A DNA stretch of 40,593 nucleotides from Gammaproteobacteria bacterium. Its GTDB lineage: Bacteria > Pseudomonadota > Gammaproteobacteria > Eutrophobiales > Eutrophobiaceae. A program made the translations under genes and the position numbers. Below, one piece after another: positions 25,447 through 35,338 of the stretch; within the stretch, counting starts at the first letter, position 1, and each line of letters begins with the position of its first letter. The stretch covers positions 1 through 40,593 of the forward strand of contig JAPPLI010000125.1 in assembly GCA_028819495.1 (NCBI GenBank). Reading direction: 5' to 3'. Below the pieces are notes generated by a model. It did not search any database and had not been told where the DNA came from. It was given only the letters and a program-made list of their open reading frames with translations.

Positions 25447-27111
25447 ATGCAAGGACTCAACGACTTCCTGGCCTTTCTTGACGGAATCCTGGGCGCTGCC
25501 TGGTATTTCCCCTGGCTGCTGCTCGGAGTCGGCGTATTCTTTACCTTTTACCTGGGCTTCCCGCAGATACGCTACTTCAAACGCGCCTGGTTGACCTTGA
25601 CGGGGCGTTATACCCGTCACGACGCTGAAGGCGACACTTCCCACTTCCAGGCCTTGTCCACTGCCCTGTCCGGTACCGTAGGCACCGGTAATATCGGCGG
25701 GGTTGCGCTTGCCCTGCACCTGGGCGGCCCTGCCGCGCTGTTCTGGATGTGGGCCACGGCCTTCGTCGGCATGACCACCAAGTTCGTCGAGGTGACGATT
25801 TCCCACAAGTACCGGGTCAAGGATGAAAAGGGCGAGATGGCCGGCGGACCGATGTACTACATGGAACGCGCGCTCAACATGAAATGGCTGGCCGTGTTCT
25901 TTGCGATCGCAACGGTATTCAGTACCCTGGGTTCCGGCAACATGCCGCAGAGTAACAACATGGCGTCCGGCCTGCATACTTCCTTCGGCATTCCGACCTG
26001 GGTCAGCGGCGCGCTATTTGCCTTTCTGCTCGGACTGGTCATTCTTGGTGGCATTCGCCGTATCGCCAGGGTGACCTCCGCGATCGTGCCGATCATGGGC
26101 CTGCTCTATTTCGTCGGCGCGCTGGCAGTAATCATTGCCAATCTTGGCGAGGTGGTTCCGGCATTTTTCAGTGTATTCAGCAGTGCCTTCACCGACTCTG
26201 CCGCAACCGGCGGGTTTCTCGGCGCTACCTTTGCCTACGCGTTCAACCGCGGCGTCAACCGTGGACTGTTCTCAAACGAGGCGGGACAGGGTTCAGCACC
26301 CATCGCCCATGCTTCTGCGCGTGGAGACGAACCGGTATCCGAAGGCATGGTCTCCCTGCTGGAACCGTTTCTCGATACCCTGGTAATCTGTACCCTGACG
26401 GGGTTGGTAATCCTGTCCTCGGGTGTGTGGAAGGAGAAGTTCGACACGGATTTCCAGGCATTCGACACGCAATTCATCAGCGGCGCCTACAGCGATGATG
26501 ACCCGGCGCACGTGGATGCGCTGTTCCACCATCTCAACGACCGGACCCCGACTGACGAACCGGTCGAGCTCGCCAATGGCAGTTTCAATATCGTGGACGG
26601 CCACCTTGCTGACGCCGGGCTCACCATCCTGCACAACCGTTCAATTGCCGAGGACGTGTATTTCCATGTCGGCGGAGAACCCTACAGCGGAGCCATAGTG
26701 ATCAATGATGGCTCGCTTGCCGGTGACGTCTCCCTGCGCGGCAAATCCCTGCTGCATTCAGTACCACTGACGGTAGAGGCATTCAAACGCAGCTTCCTGG
26801 GTGATTACGGCCAGTACGCGGTAACCCTGGGCCTTATGCTGTTCGCGTTCAGCACAGCCGTCGCCTGGTCCTATTACGGCGATCGCGCCATCACTTACCT
26901 GTTCGGCCTGCGCTGGGTATTGCCCTACCGCCTGTTCTATTGCGCGGCATTCTTCACGGCCGCGGTAGTCGACACATCAATGGTGTGGTTGTTCTCGGCC
27001 GTCACGCTGGCGCTGATGGCGCTGCCCAACCTGTTCGGCATCATGCTGCTGCGCAAGGATATGAAACAAACCGTGAGCGATTACTGGCGGCGTTTTGATA
27101 AGTCGAAATAA
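25447..27111 (+). CDS. AGCS-family sodium:amino-acid symporter with large inserted domain
   Basis: 554-residue inner-membrane carrier of the alanine/glycine:cation symporter family, which imports amino acids with Na+. The family signatures [18 protein letters not shown] (helix 2), [12 protein letters not shown] and [19 protein letters not shown] are all present. Residues about 325-445 form a hydrophilic insertion ([10 protein letters not shown] to [10 protein letters not shown]) absent from ordinary members of about 450 residues; it lies between two late helices. The start is placed at ATG 25447 because members begin in this style before helix 1; ATG 25369 would add 26 residues and has no obvious ribosome site. 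Nine bases separate it from the first Nramp-like gene. Confidence 0.88.
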   Translation: MQGLNDFLAFLDGILGAAWYFPWLLLGVGVFFTFYLGFPQIRYFKRAWLTLTGRYTRHDAEGDTSHFQALSTALSGTVGTGNIGGVALALHLGGPAALFWMWATAFVGMTTKFVEVTISHKYRVKDEKGEMAGGPMYYMERALNMKWLAVFFAIATVFSTLGSGNMPQSNNMASGLHTSFGIPTWVSGALFAFLLGLVILGGIRRIARVTSAIVPIMGLLYFVGALAVIIANLGEVVPAFFSVFSSAFTDSAATGGFLGATFAYAFNRGVNRGLFSNEAGQGSAPIAHASARGDEPVSEGMVSLLEPFLDTLVICTLTGLVILSSGVWKEKFDTDFQAFDTQFISGAYSDDDPAHVDALFHHLNDRTPTDEPVELANGSFNIVDGHLADAGLTILHNRSIAEDVYFHVGGEPYSGAIVINDGSLAGDVSLRGKSLLHSVPLTVEAFKRSFLGDYGQYAVTLGLMLFAFSTAVAWSYYGDRAITYLFGLRWVLPYRLFYCAAFFTAAVVDTSMVWLFSAVTLALMALPNLFGIMLLRKDMKQTVSDYWRRFDKSK

Positions 27112-27120
27112 CACAGCGCA

Positions 27121-28446
27121 ATGCGAAATTTTTCGGGACAATTCAAGAGGATCGCCGGACCCGCCGCGGTGATGGCGGCCGCGTCCATCGGGGCCGGTTC
27201 AGCCTCTTCGCTGATACTCAGCGGCGCCTGGTTCCGTTATGAACTGCTCTGGGCGGCCCTCCTGGTCGTGCCCCTGCTGGTAATAACGGTAGACAGTGCA
27301 TCCCGCATCGGCCTGCTCAATAAAAACAAGGGGATGTTTTCCCTGATCTGCGAACACCTGCATCCCGGTGTGGGCTGGCTGCTGCTGGCAATAAACATCC
27401 CCGTCCACCTGCTCATCGGCATGGGTCAGATGTCGGTCATGACCTCTGCGGCGCTGTCCCTGTTCGAAATTTACCCGCCTGATACGGCAGCGGAATTTGC
27501 CGACAGTAACTACCAGACTGTTGAACTGGTTGCATCCCTGGTGTTTGCCGCCGGCATTGTCTGGTTGCTGACCTCGGAAGGTTACCAGCGCATGCAACGC
27601 TTCATGACTGCATTCTTGTTGTTGATGTTCACCTGTTTTCTGGTTGTTGCAGTGCGCGGTTTTACAGAACTGCCCTCTATTCTCTCCGGACTGGCGCCCG
27701 GCGTACCTGCGGACCTGCCGGTCCCGGGGCAGGAAATGGTGCGTAACAGCGGTATCGTCATAATGGGCATTGTCGGAAGCGTCCTGGCGCCGGCCGCGAT
27801 GCTGGGTATGCCCTACATGAGCGCAGATAACAGGCAGGAAGGCGCCGTGGATCTCCGGCATGAATTCCGTAACTCCGTGATTAACCTGGGCTTCATACAT
27901 GGCGCCTGTTCCCTGTGCATCATCATCGCCGGCGGTTATGCCCTTTACCCCCTGGCCAATCACGCAGAGATCGATTCGGTCCACGAAGCCGGCAGGATAC
28001 TGTTACGCGCCTTTCCACAGGGGCTGGAATTCCTCGGCCCGATTATATTTTCGGCCGGAATGATCATTGCAGCGCTGACCACGTTTGTGGTTACGGTGGA
28101 GGTCATCACCTATTTCATTCTCGATATGTTCGGTTATGCCTGGCACCATACCCGCAACAACAGGCGTTTCAAGCACACCGTGGCCGTCTGTATCATCCTG
28201 CCGGCGGTGCTGGCGCCCCTGTGGACCTTCCCTGCCCTGTTCAAGCTGCTGCTGCTGATGGGGATCAATGCGATCGTGGTGCCGCTGGTCTACCTTGCGG
28301 TGCTGATCCTGATCAACAAAAAATCCGTCATGGGAGAACATACCGGCAGCATTCCGCGTAACCTGACACTGCTGGCGGCGCTGATTTTGTCGTTGACAAT
28401 ATCGGTTATCAAGATGCCTGACTTCATCCGGACGTTGCTCGGGTAA
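27121..28446 (+). CDS. Nramp-related transporter lacking metal-binding motifs (copy 1)
   Basis: 441-residue integral membrane protein with about 11 helices, related to the Nramp/SLC11 fold: the N-terminus reads IAGPAAVMAAASIGAGSAS where canonical Nramp proteins have GPGF...DPGN in helix 1, and helix 6 reads SVLAPAAMLGMPY where they have the MPH motif. Both metal-coordinating motifs are therefore missing. Such Nramp-related proteins are known to carry other ions or possibly organic cargo. It is 9 bases downstream of the AGCS gene and 38 bases upstream of a paralogue of identical length, so the three form one operon. Substrate unknown. Confidence 0.78.
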   Translation: MRNFSGQFKRIAGPAAVMAAASIGAGSASSLILSGAWFRYELLWAALLVVPLLVITVDSASRIGLLNKNKGMFSLICEHLHPGVGWLLLAINIPVHLLIGMGQMSVMTSAALSLFEIYPPDTAAEFADSNYQTVELVASLVFAAGIVWLLTSEGYQRMQRFMTAFLLLMFTCFLVVAVRGFTELPSILSGLAPGVPADLPVPGQEMVRNSGIVIMGIVGSVLAPAAMLGMPYMSADNRQEGAVDLRHEFRNSVINLGFIHGACSLCIIIAGGYALYPLANHAEIDSVHEAGRILLRAFPQGLEFLGPIIFSAGMIIAALTTFVVTVEVITYFILDMFGYAWHHTRNNRRFKHTVAVCIILPAVLAPLWTFPALFKLLLLMGINAIVVPLVYLAVLILINKKSVMGEHTGSIPRNLTLLAALILSLTISVIKMPDFIRTLLG

Positions 28447-28484
28447 CGCCCGGAGGTAAAGCCGGAAAAATCGGGATATGCAAT

Positions 28485-29810
28485 ATGCGTAAATTACTCA
28501 CCTGGTTCGTGGCAATAATCGGACCTGCTGCAGTCATCACCGCAGGAGCCATGGGCGCCGGCACGACGTCAACGCTCGTTCTGGCCGGCGCCTGGTTTCG
28601 CTATGACCTGCTCTGGCTCGTCGTATTAACCCTGCCCTTATTTGTCGTGTCCGTAGACTCGGCTGCGCGCCTGGGCCTGGTGAACAAGGACCGGGGCATG
28701 TTTTCGTTGATCCGCGACCATATTCATCCTGGCATAGCCTGGCTGATCATCATGATTCACGTGCCGGTTCACGTTCTGGTCGGCATGGGACACATGTCTA
28801 TCATGACGTCCGCATCATTGGCATTGTTCGGCTATTATCCCGTTGATGCCGGCGGGGCTGAGGCCGCTGCCGGTTCATACCGTATCGCTGAGATCATCCT
28901 GTCCCTCGGTTTCGCGGCTGCCATTGTCTGGCTGCTTGCGGCGGAAGGTTACGAGCGTATGCAGCGAGTGATGACTGCCTGCATGGTGTTGATGTTTATC
29001 TGTTTCCTGATCGTAGCCTTGCGAGGCTTCCAGGAGATCGGCGCCATTCTGGCAGGGTTTGTACCCGATGTTCCTGAAAACCTGCCGGTCCCGGGACAGG
29101 GAATCACTCGTGACAGCAGCATCTCCATGATGGCCATCATTGGCAGCATGCTGGCTCCCGGCGCCTTGTTCGGAATTTCGTATCTCGCTGCCGACAGCCA
29201 GGCCGGCGTTCACGACCTGCGGAAGGAATTCAGGAAATCCGTCATTAACCTGGGAGTGATGTTCGGCGGGTATTCACTCTTTATCATCATAGCCGGGGGA
29301 TTTGCTCTTTATCCATTGGCAAACCATGCGGAAATCGATTCCGTGAACGAGGCCGGGAAAATACTCGTCAGGGCTTTTCCGGGAGCAATCAGCTTTTTAG
29401 GCCCAGTAATTTTTTCCCTTGGGATGCTGGTGGCGGCAATTACGACTTATATCGTGATTGTGGAAGTAACCAGCTATGCCTGCCTGGATATCCTGCGGCT
29501 TAACTGGCACTATACCGACGACAACAGGACATTCAAACACGCCCTGGTCTTTTTTATTATTGCGCCGGCCATATCAGCGCCGTTCTGGGAATTTCCCGCT
29601 TTGGCCAAGAATTTATTACTTATGGGCGTAAACACCATCGTTATTCCGCTGGCATTTATTGTTTTGCTGTTCCTGCTGAATAATAAGGCCGTAATGGGTG
29701 AATACAGGGCAGGCGTAACAAGAAACACGGTCCTGGCGCTATGCCTGTTGCTGTCCCTCGGCCTGTCTGTTTCGAACCTGCCGGAGGTTATTCAGATGTT
29801 TGCCAGTTAA
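28485..29810 (+). CDS. Nramp-related transporter lacking metal-binding motifs (copy 2)
   Basis: 441 residues, colinear with the preceding gene along its whole length (matching blocks include GAWFRY, RGMFSLI against KGMFSLI, and YPLANHAEIDSV), so a tandem duplication followed by divergence. Helix 1 has GAMGAGTTST in place of DPGN, and helix 6 has MLAPGALFGISYL in place of MPH. The duplicate retains all helices and no frame damage, which argues for two functional variants, perhaps a heteromer or two substrates. It ends in a four-base convergent overlap with the AraC-type regulator gene. Confidence 0.78.
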   Translation: MRKLLTWFVAIIGPAAVITAGAMGAGTTSTLVLAGAWFRYDLLWLVVLTLPLFVVSVDSAARLGLVNKDRGMFSLIRDHIHPGIAWLIIMIHVPVHVLVGMGHMSIMTSASLALFGYYPVDAGGAEAAAGSYRIAEIILSLGFAAAIVWLLAAEGYERMQRVMTACMVLMFICFLIVALRGFQEIGAILAGFVPDVPENLPVPGQGITRDSSISMMAIIGSMLAPGALFGISYLAADSQAGVHDLRKEFRKSVINLGVMFGGYSLFIIIAGGFALYPLANHAEIDSVNEAGKILVRAFPGAISFLGPVIFSLGMLVAAITTYIVIVEVTSYACLDILRLNWHYTDDNRTFKHALVFFIIAPAISAPFWEFPALAKNLLLMGVNTIVIPLAFIVLLFLLNNKAVMGEYRAGVTRNTVLALCLLLSLGLSVSNLPEVIQMFAS

Positions 29811-30838
29811 TTCCCTTTCCTGAGAGTCTCGGAAGGTTTCTCCCCGTATTTTTTCCGGTATGCCTCAGCGAATTTACTGAGATGCACAAAACCGCATGCA
29901 TAAGCAATATCGGTCACTGACAGGTTTCTTTGCTTCGCCACAGCAAGTTCCTGGCGGGCAAGGGACAGCCGTTCGTTTCTTAAAAATTCCGAGACACTGT
30001 AATTGCGATACCTCTGGAACCCCTTGTGCAGAGTTCTCATTGCAACCCCCACTTCCCGGGCTATATCATTGACAGTCATTGCCTTGCTGGCATTGCTCTT
30101 TATATATTCCTCCGCCAGGCGCACGTAGACAGGCGCTACGCTTTTTGCAGTCCGTGAGCAATACAGTTCCTGGTAGTTATTGTCAAACGTGGAAACGAGC
30201 AAGCCCATGAACATGTTATGCAGGTGCTCGGCCAGATATGAACTGCCGTTGAACATCGATACCACCTCTGCATCGGCCCGGTTTGAAAACCATTCGATAT
30301 AGTCCAGTAAAAAACGGAAGTCATGGCTGATAAATACTGGGTGTTTCGCAAAACTGATGCCCCGGGTGATAGGCAAATCAAACTCGTTGGCAAGAAAATT
30401 GCGCAATGCCTCGTAGGAGGTGCAGATATTGATGTTACGAAAACTGCGGGAATCATGAAATGACGTATTTGCTACTTCCGGCGTGGTGAAAGCCATTGCC
30501 GAACCCGGTTGCAGGGCAAATTGAGTGTCTTTTGACGACACGTCAACATGACCGGTAACCGGTATGACGATAAAAAAGCCGCGCTCATCGCATGGCACTA
30601 CAGTGACTTCAACCTCACATTCCCCGTATGAGAAGTCACACACTTGAAAATCGCCTATTTTCCAGCGCCGGCAATCGAAATCCACCCCGGAATCTACATC
30701 AACCACATCCAGGCGATGCAAGGCGACATGAACGTTGATATATTCGTTTGCCGCTTCGGCCTCTGTTGTGCTGAACGTATCAACACTGATTGGCAGCGAA
30801 TTAGTACTGTTGTAGTCAGCCATTCGTTTTTCCACCAT
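29807..30838 (-). CDS. AraC-family transcriptional regulator
   Basis: 343-residue regulator with an N-terminal ligand-sensing domain of the AraC-binding-2 style (about 30-215) and a C-terminal double helix-turn-helix domain (about 235-340). The second HTH has LSVTDIAYACGFVHLSKFAEAYRKKYG (shown in outline), followed by KPSETLR, the usual AraC ending. It is transcribed divergently from the 31003-40593 operon across a 164-base gap and is therefore its probable regulator. Starts possible at ATG 30838 or at ATG 30823, which has GGTGG at a better spacing. The inducer is presumably the pathway substrate or a product. Confidence 0.92.
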   Translation of the reverse strand: MVEKRMADYNSTNSLPISVDTFSTTEAEAANEYINVHVALHRLDVVDVDSGVDFDCRRWKIGDFQVCDFSYGECEVEVTVVPCDERGFFIVIPVTGHVDVSSKDTQFALQPGSAMAFTTPEVANTSFHDSRSFRNINICTSYEALRNFLANEFDLPITRGISFAKHPVFISHDFRFLLDYIEWFSNRADAEVVSMFNGSSYLAEHLHNMFMGLLVSTFDNNYQELYCSRTAKSVAPVYVRLAEEYIKSNASKAMTVNDIAREVGVAMRTLHKGFQRYRNYSVSEFLRNERLSLARQELAVAKQRNLSVTDIAYACGFVHLSKFAEAYRKKYGEKPSETLRKGN

Positions 30839-31002
30839 CTGCCGTCAACGATATGTAATTATAAACCATAATGATATCAACCCTTCAGGAATTCGGAGAT
30901 ACACCGATACGCTCAAAGGATAAGTCTTGCAGCATTGGGCTAGCACACCGGCGTGCGAGGAAACATAATTTCCATTTCGAATCGATTCACAAGGGTGAAA
31001 TA
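30839..31002. promoter_or_regulatory. Divergent regulatory region of the AraC gene and catabolic operon
   Basis: 164-base gap between divergent genes. Candidate operator elements are the near-palindrome CACACCGGCGTG (30944-30955, one mismatched pair) and the adjacent GGAAACATAATTTCC (30959-30973, five-base arms). AraC-type proteins often use direct repeats instead, and I do not see a clear pair. No confident -35/-10 set could be fixed by eye. Confidence 0.4.
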
Positions 31003-31392
31003 ATGGGTAAAAATAAAGAATTGATGAAAAGGATGGTGCATTGCTTTAATAATCTCGATGCCGATGGACTTTCCCCTATTATTACGGATGAGGTAAAACA
31101 TACGGCAGGCGGCAGCGCATTCGGCGCCGACATCGAAGGACGGAGGGATTTCATGACATACATGCGAGAGCGCGTGCTTGGAAAATTTACCAGTGTTCAT
31201 TTCGATACGTACAACGTTTTTGAGGATAAGGAGAACAATGCCGTGATTGCCGAATGGCGCGGCGATTTTAAATTGAAGAACGGTAAATCCTTTTCCAGCA
31301 AAGGGGTATTCATCATCGATATCAAGGACGGAAAAATTGATTGGGTCAGGGATTACTTCGACACCGAAAAAACCAAACGGGCAACCAGTTAA
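31003..31392 (+). CDS. SnoaL/NTF2-like small protein (first of operon)
   Basis: 129-residue protein of the SnoaL/NTF2 (cone-shaped alpha+beta barrel) superfamily, which includes isomerases, dehydratases and subunits of ring-modifying enzymes. Seen: an N-terminal helix (KRMVHCFNNLDADGLSPII), a central strand region ending VFEDKENNAVIAEWRGDFKL and a C-terminal DGKIDWVRDYFD strand, all standard. ATG 31003 chosen because AAGGG lies eight bases upstream. The gene ends one base before the next start, so translation is coupled to the HyuAB fusion. Catalytic residues cannot be assigned; a role as a pathway isomerase or hydratase is inference. Confidence 0.75.
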   Translation: MGKNKELMKRMVHCFNNLDADGLSPIITDEVKHTAGGSAFGADIEGRRDFMTYMRERVLGKFTSVHFDTYNVFEDKENNAVIAEWRGDFKLKNGKSFSSKGVFIIDIKDGKIDWVRDYFDTEKTKRATS

Positions 31393-31393
31393 T

Positions 31394-34300
31394 ATGGGAC
31401 ATGATGATAGCAGAAGGCTGCGCTTCGGTGTTGATACCGGTGGAACATTCACCGATCTCATTATCGAAGGACTGGACGACAAGTTACACCTGTTCAAACG
31501 TCCTACAACTCCGGATAACCCGACCAGGGGACTGCTTGACGTCATCGGTTTTGCCGCGCAGGAACTTGCGTTAAGCACAGAGCGTCTCCTGGAACTGGGA
31601 GATGTCCTGGTATACGGCACGACCAGGGCAACCAATGCCATTGTGGAACACAAGACTGCGCGTACTGCTTTTATTACTACGCAGGGCCACAAGGATATGC
31701 TGCTGGTCAGGGAAGGTGGCGGCAGGCACGAGCCCATGGATTACTCCCAGGAATATCCCGACCCTTACATCCCCAGGTCCCTGTCCTATGAAGTGGCGGA
31801 ACGTATCTATGCCGACGGCCGCGTTGTGAAGGATATCGACCGTACGGCAGCTATTGAAACAATAAGGAAAATCAAACAGGACGACGTTGAGGCAGTTGCC
31901 GTTTGTCTGCTCTGGTCGGTCGTAAATCCGATCCATGAACTGGAACTGGGCAAATTGCTGGACGAATACCTGCCGGGTATTCCTTATACGCTTTCCCATC
32001 AATTGAACCCGACTATCCGCGAATACCGGCGCGCCTCTTCGACGGCCATCGATGCGTCGCTGAAACCGTTAATGGGCTCCTATTTACGCCATCTCGAAGC
32101 TTCACTGCGAGCAGAGGGATTCTCCGGCCGCCTCCTGATATTGACGGCATCAGGCGGGATGCTTGATGCAGATGACGTATGGAACAGGCCCATTCATACC
32201 ATAGGCAGCGGTCCGGCGGCAGCCCCGGTAGCCGGGCGCCATTACGCGAAACATGACTGCAATTCCGGCCTGGCGATAGTAACCGATGCCGGCGGCACCA
32301 CTTATGATGTCGGACTGGTGCAGAACGGCCAGATACCGTGGACCCGTGAAGCCATGGTAGGCGACCAGAAGCAGGGTTTCATGACCGGTTTCGCTTCCGT
32401 TGACGTGCGCAGTATCGGCGCTGGTGGAGGCTCTATTGCCTGGGTCGACGATGGTGGCCTGTTACATGTAGGTCCGCAAAGCGCCGGCGCCGACCCGGGG
32501 CCGGCGTGCTGGAACAAGGGAGGAAAGCAGCCCACTCTTACTGACGCATGTATCGTACTTGGCTATCTTGACCCGGAGTTTTATCTTGGCGGAAATATAC
32601 AGATAGATGTCTCCCTCGCAGAACAGGCGATCATGTCCGGGGTGGGCAGACGCCTGGGCCTGGAACTTGAGGATGCGGCAGCGGCAATCTTCCAACTGGC
32701 CTGCCAGAACATGGTGGTAGCCATCGAAGAGATCACCCTGGAACGCGGGATTGATCCGGTGGATGCATTGCTGGTAGGCGGCGGTGGCGGCGGCGGCCTG
32801 TATTCGACTACCATTGCCGCACAGCTGGGTGTCAGGCAGATATTAATCCCCTCCGTGTCAGCGACATTAAGTGCAGCCGGCGCATTGTTGTCCGAGCTCA
32901 AACGTGATTTTTCCACAACACATTTCATGCTTAGTACAGTGTTCGACCGCGCTGCCGCCAACCGGATTCTGCAGGACCTGCGCCGGCGCTGTGAGGCATT
33001 TGCGGCAGATTCCGGTGCGGATAACGTAACCATCAACCTAAGCGTAGAGGCGCGCTATCCGGACCAGGTCTGGGAAATCGAGGTTCCCCTGCGACATGAC
33101 AGGTTTGAAAATGATGCAGACATCAAAGACCTGGTTGAGGACTTTCACAAGGTACACCTCGACCTGTTCGCAATCGAGGACACGGCTTCCGCGATTGAGG
33201 TGATTGCCTGGCGCGCCGAAGTTTCATGCCAACTGCACAAGGACGTGGTGACCGGCGCCAAATACAGCGCGGGAGTGCGTGAAGCAGGAACAGAACGGCG
33301 GGCTTTTTTCCAGGGTACAGGCTGGACCACCGCCGAAGTACACCGTGCGGAAACATTACGGCCGGGAATGAAAATCCACGGTCCGGCGTTTATCGAATCA
33401 CCGGTTACGACCATTATCGTTCCACCAGATGGCAATGCGCAAAAAACGACCGGGGATTCGTTCATGGTAGAACCTGCACAATCATTGCTGAGGAACATCG
33501 TCGAGGATACCGTCAAAACCGGCTCGAAAATGAGCGGTCATGAACTTGCACTGTTGAACAGCCGCCTGGAATCCGTTGTGCTGGCCATGCGCAACACATT
33601 GTTGCGAACGTCACGCTCGGCCATCATGAATATGGCCCGGGACTTCGCCTGCGGTATCATCACTGCCGATCACGATATCCTGACAGTATGTGAAGGTCTG
33701 CCGTGCATGACGCTCTGCGGGCCCGAACTGCAATCCCGATACATGAAAGAGTGCCATCCGGTGCTCTACCGGGGCGATGCATTCGTGCACAATTCGCCTT
33801 ACCACGGTAATACCCACCCGGCAGACTGGACAATTTTAATGCCGGTAGTCGATAAACAGGGCAGGCATCGCGCAACCGTGTATGCCAAGGCCCACATGGC
33901 AGATTGCGGCAACTCCATACCCACTACGTTCTTTGCTGCTGCCAAAGACGTTTATGAAGAAGGCGCCCTGATTTTCCCCTGTGTGAAAATCCAGCGTGAC
34001 TATCAACTGGATGATGATTTTGTCCGAATGTGCCGCCTGCGGCTCAGGGTGCCTGATATGTGGTACGGTGATTTTCTTGCCATGCTGGGCGCCTGCCGCA
34101 TCGGCGAGAAACGCCTGCTGGAATTCCTGGACAGTGTGGCGGAAGGGACATTTGAAGCCTTTGCCAAAGACTGGATGGACTATTCCGAACGGCGTATGAC
34201 TCTGGCATTAGGCGAATTGCCCGAGGGTAAAACCCGGGTGACCATTCATCATGATCCGGTGCCCGGTGCAGAAGACGGCGTGCCCATCAATGTCGACCTG

Positions 34301-35311
34301 GCCGTGTATCCTTCCGAAGCCAGGGTGGAAGTTGACCTGAGGGACAATATTGACTGTCAGCCGTTCGGCATGAACCTGTCCGAATCGACAATATCTTCAG
34401 CAGCAATGGCCGGGGTATATTCCAGCATGCGCCGGCAAGTGCCTTTGAACTCCGGAAGCTTCCGATGCATCGACGTACAATTACGTGAAAATTGCGCAAT
34501 CGGCATTCCCCGCCACCCTTACAGTTGTTCCGTTGCGACAACCAACCTGTCGGAACTGGCGGGAAAAGCCGTCGCAGTGGGTTTTGCCCAGCTTGGCGAG
34601 GGTTTTGGCCTGGCCGAGATAGGCCGGCACATGCCGCCGGCGATGGCCGTGATCTCCGGCATCGACCCCAGGGAAGGCAGGGGCCACTTCCAGAACTTCC
34701 TGTGCCTGCTGGTATGTAACGGTCCGGGCGCTCCCCAGGCGGACGGCTGGCTGACCATAATAGGCATTGGCGTTGCCGGACTGCAGCACCACGACTCCAT
34801 AGAGGTGGACGAAATGAAATACCCGATCCTGGTGCACTCGCAATATTTGCTCCAGGATACGGAAGGCGCCGGCCGGCACACGGGTTCGCCGAGCGCTTAC
34901 GTGGAGTATGAACCGGTGGATACCACCATTGAGGCGTTGTTTACCAGCGACGGCACCATCAATGCCCCGCTCGGTGTCCGGGGCGGCCATGCCGGCGCAA
35001 AATCACAGCAGTTCATACGCAGGCGCGACGGACAACTTGAAGAACTCGACCTGTGTGCCCGTGTCATGCTCGAACCCGGAGAGTCAATCATATCCGTTTG
35101 TACCGGTGCAGGCGGGTACGGCAAACCGGTGGAAAGAGACCCGGAACGTGTTGCCAGGGATGTCAGGGAAGGATTTGTAAGTATGGACAGGGCGCGCGCC
35201 GTGTACGGTGTGGAGGTTGATTCGAACGGAAAAATCAACCTTAGAAAGACAAAAGAACTCAGAAATATGCTGAGTGTCAGATACCAGGCAAATGAGTTGG
35301 AAATAGCGTAG
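31394..35311 (+). CDS. HyuA-HyuB fusion, hydantoinase/5-oxoprolinase family
   Basis: 1305-residue ATP-dependent enzyme. Residues about 1-690 are HyuA: the phosphate loop FGVDTGGTFTDL (about 10-21), GGTTYDVGLV, and SIGAGGGSIAW, the sugar-kinase/Hsp70-like ATPase site. Residues about 712-1290 are HyuB, beginning SGHELALLNSRLESVVLAM with the RRT/RTS helix and the ARDFACGIITADHDIL strand. Most bacteria encode these as two proteins; here they are one, as in eukaryotic 5-oxoprolinase. The family opens cyclic amides (5-oxoproline, N-methylhydantoin) with ATP, but it also contains acetone and acetophenone carboxylases, so carboxylation cannot be excluded. It is the core gene of the operon. The start ATG follows the NTF2-like stop by one base. 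Confidence 0.9.
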   Translation: MGHDDSRRLRFGVDTGGTFTDLIIEGLDDKLHLFKRPTTPDNPTRGLLDVIGFAAQELALSTERLLELGDVLVYGTTRATNAIVEHKTARTAFITTQGHKDMLLVREGGGRHEPMDYSQEYPDPYIPRSLSYEVAERIYADGRVVKDIDRTAAIETIRKIKQDDVEAVAVCLLWSVVNPIHELELGKLLDEYLPGIPYTLSHQLNPTIREYRRASSTAIDASLKPLMGSYLRHLEASLRAEGFSGRLLILTASGGMLDADDVWNRPIHTIGSGPAAAPVAGRHYAKHDCNSGLAIVTDAGGTTYDVGLVQNGQIPWTREAMVGDQKQGFMTGFASVDVRSIGAGGGSIAWVDDGGLLHVGPQSAGADPGPACWNKGGKQPTLTDACIVLGYLDPEFYLGGNIQIDVSLAEQAIMSGVGRRLGLELEDAAAAIFQLACQNMVVAIEEITLERGIDPVDALLVGGGGGGGLYSTTIAAQLGVRQILIPSVSATLSAAGALLSELKRDFSTTHFMLSTVFDRAAANRILQDLRRRCEAFAADSGADNVTINLSVEARYPDQVWEIEVPLRHDRFENDADIKDLVEDFHKVHLDLFAIEDTASAIEVIAWRAEVSCQLHKDVVTGAKYSAGVREAGTERRAFFQGTGWTTAEVHRAETLRPGMKIHGPAFIESPVTTIIVPPDGNAQKTTGDSFMVEPAQSLLRNIVEDTVKTGSKMSGHELALLNSRLESVVLAMRNTLLRTSRSAIMNMARDFACGIITADHDILTVCEGLPCMTLCGPELQSRYMKECHPVLYRGDAFVHNSPYHGNTHPADWTILMPVVDKQGRHRATVYAKAHMADCGNSIPTTFFAAAKDVYEEGALIFPCVKIQRDYQLDDDFVRMCRLRLRVPDMWYGDFLAMLGACRIGEKRLLEFLDSVAEGTFEAFAKDWMDYSERRMTLALGELPEGKTRVTIHHDPVPGAEDGVPINVDLAVYPSEARVEVDLRDNIDCQPFGMNLSESTISSAAMAGVYSSMRRQVPLNSGSFRCIDVQLRENCAIGIPRHPYSCSVATTNLSELAGKAVAVGFAQLGEGFGLAEIGRHMPPAMAVISGIDPREGRGHFQNFLCLLVCNGPGAPQADGWLTIIGIGVAGLQHHDSIEVDEMKYPILVHSQYLLQDTEGAGRHTGSPSAYVEYEPVDTTIEALFTSDGTINAPLGVRGGHAGAKSQQFIRRRDGQLEELDLCARVMLEPGESIISVCTGAGGYGKPVERDPERVARDVREGFVSMDRARAVYGVEVDSNGKINLRKTKELRNMLSVRYQANELEIA

Positions 35312-35338
35312 ACAAGCGCGAATTCGGGAGTAATACCG

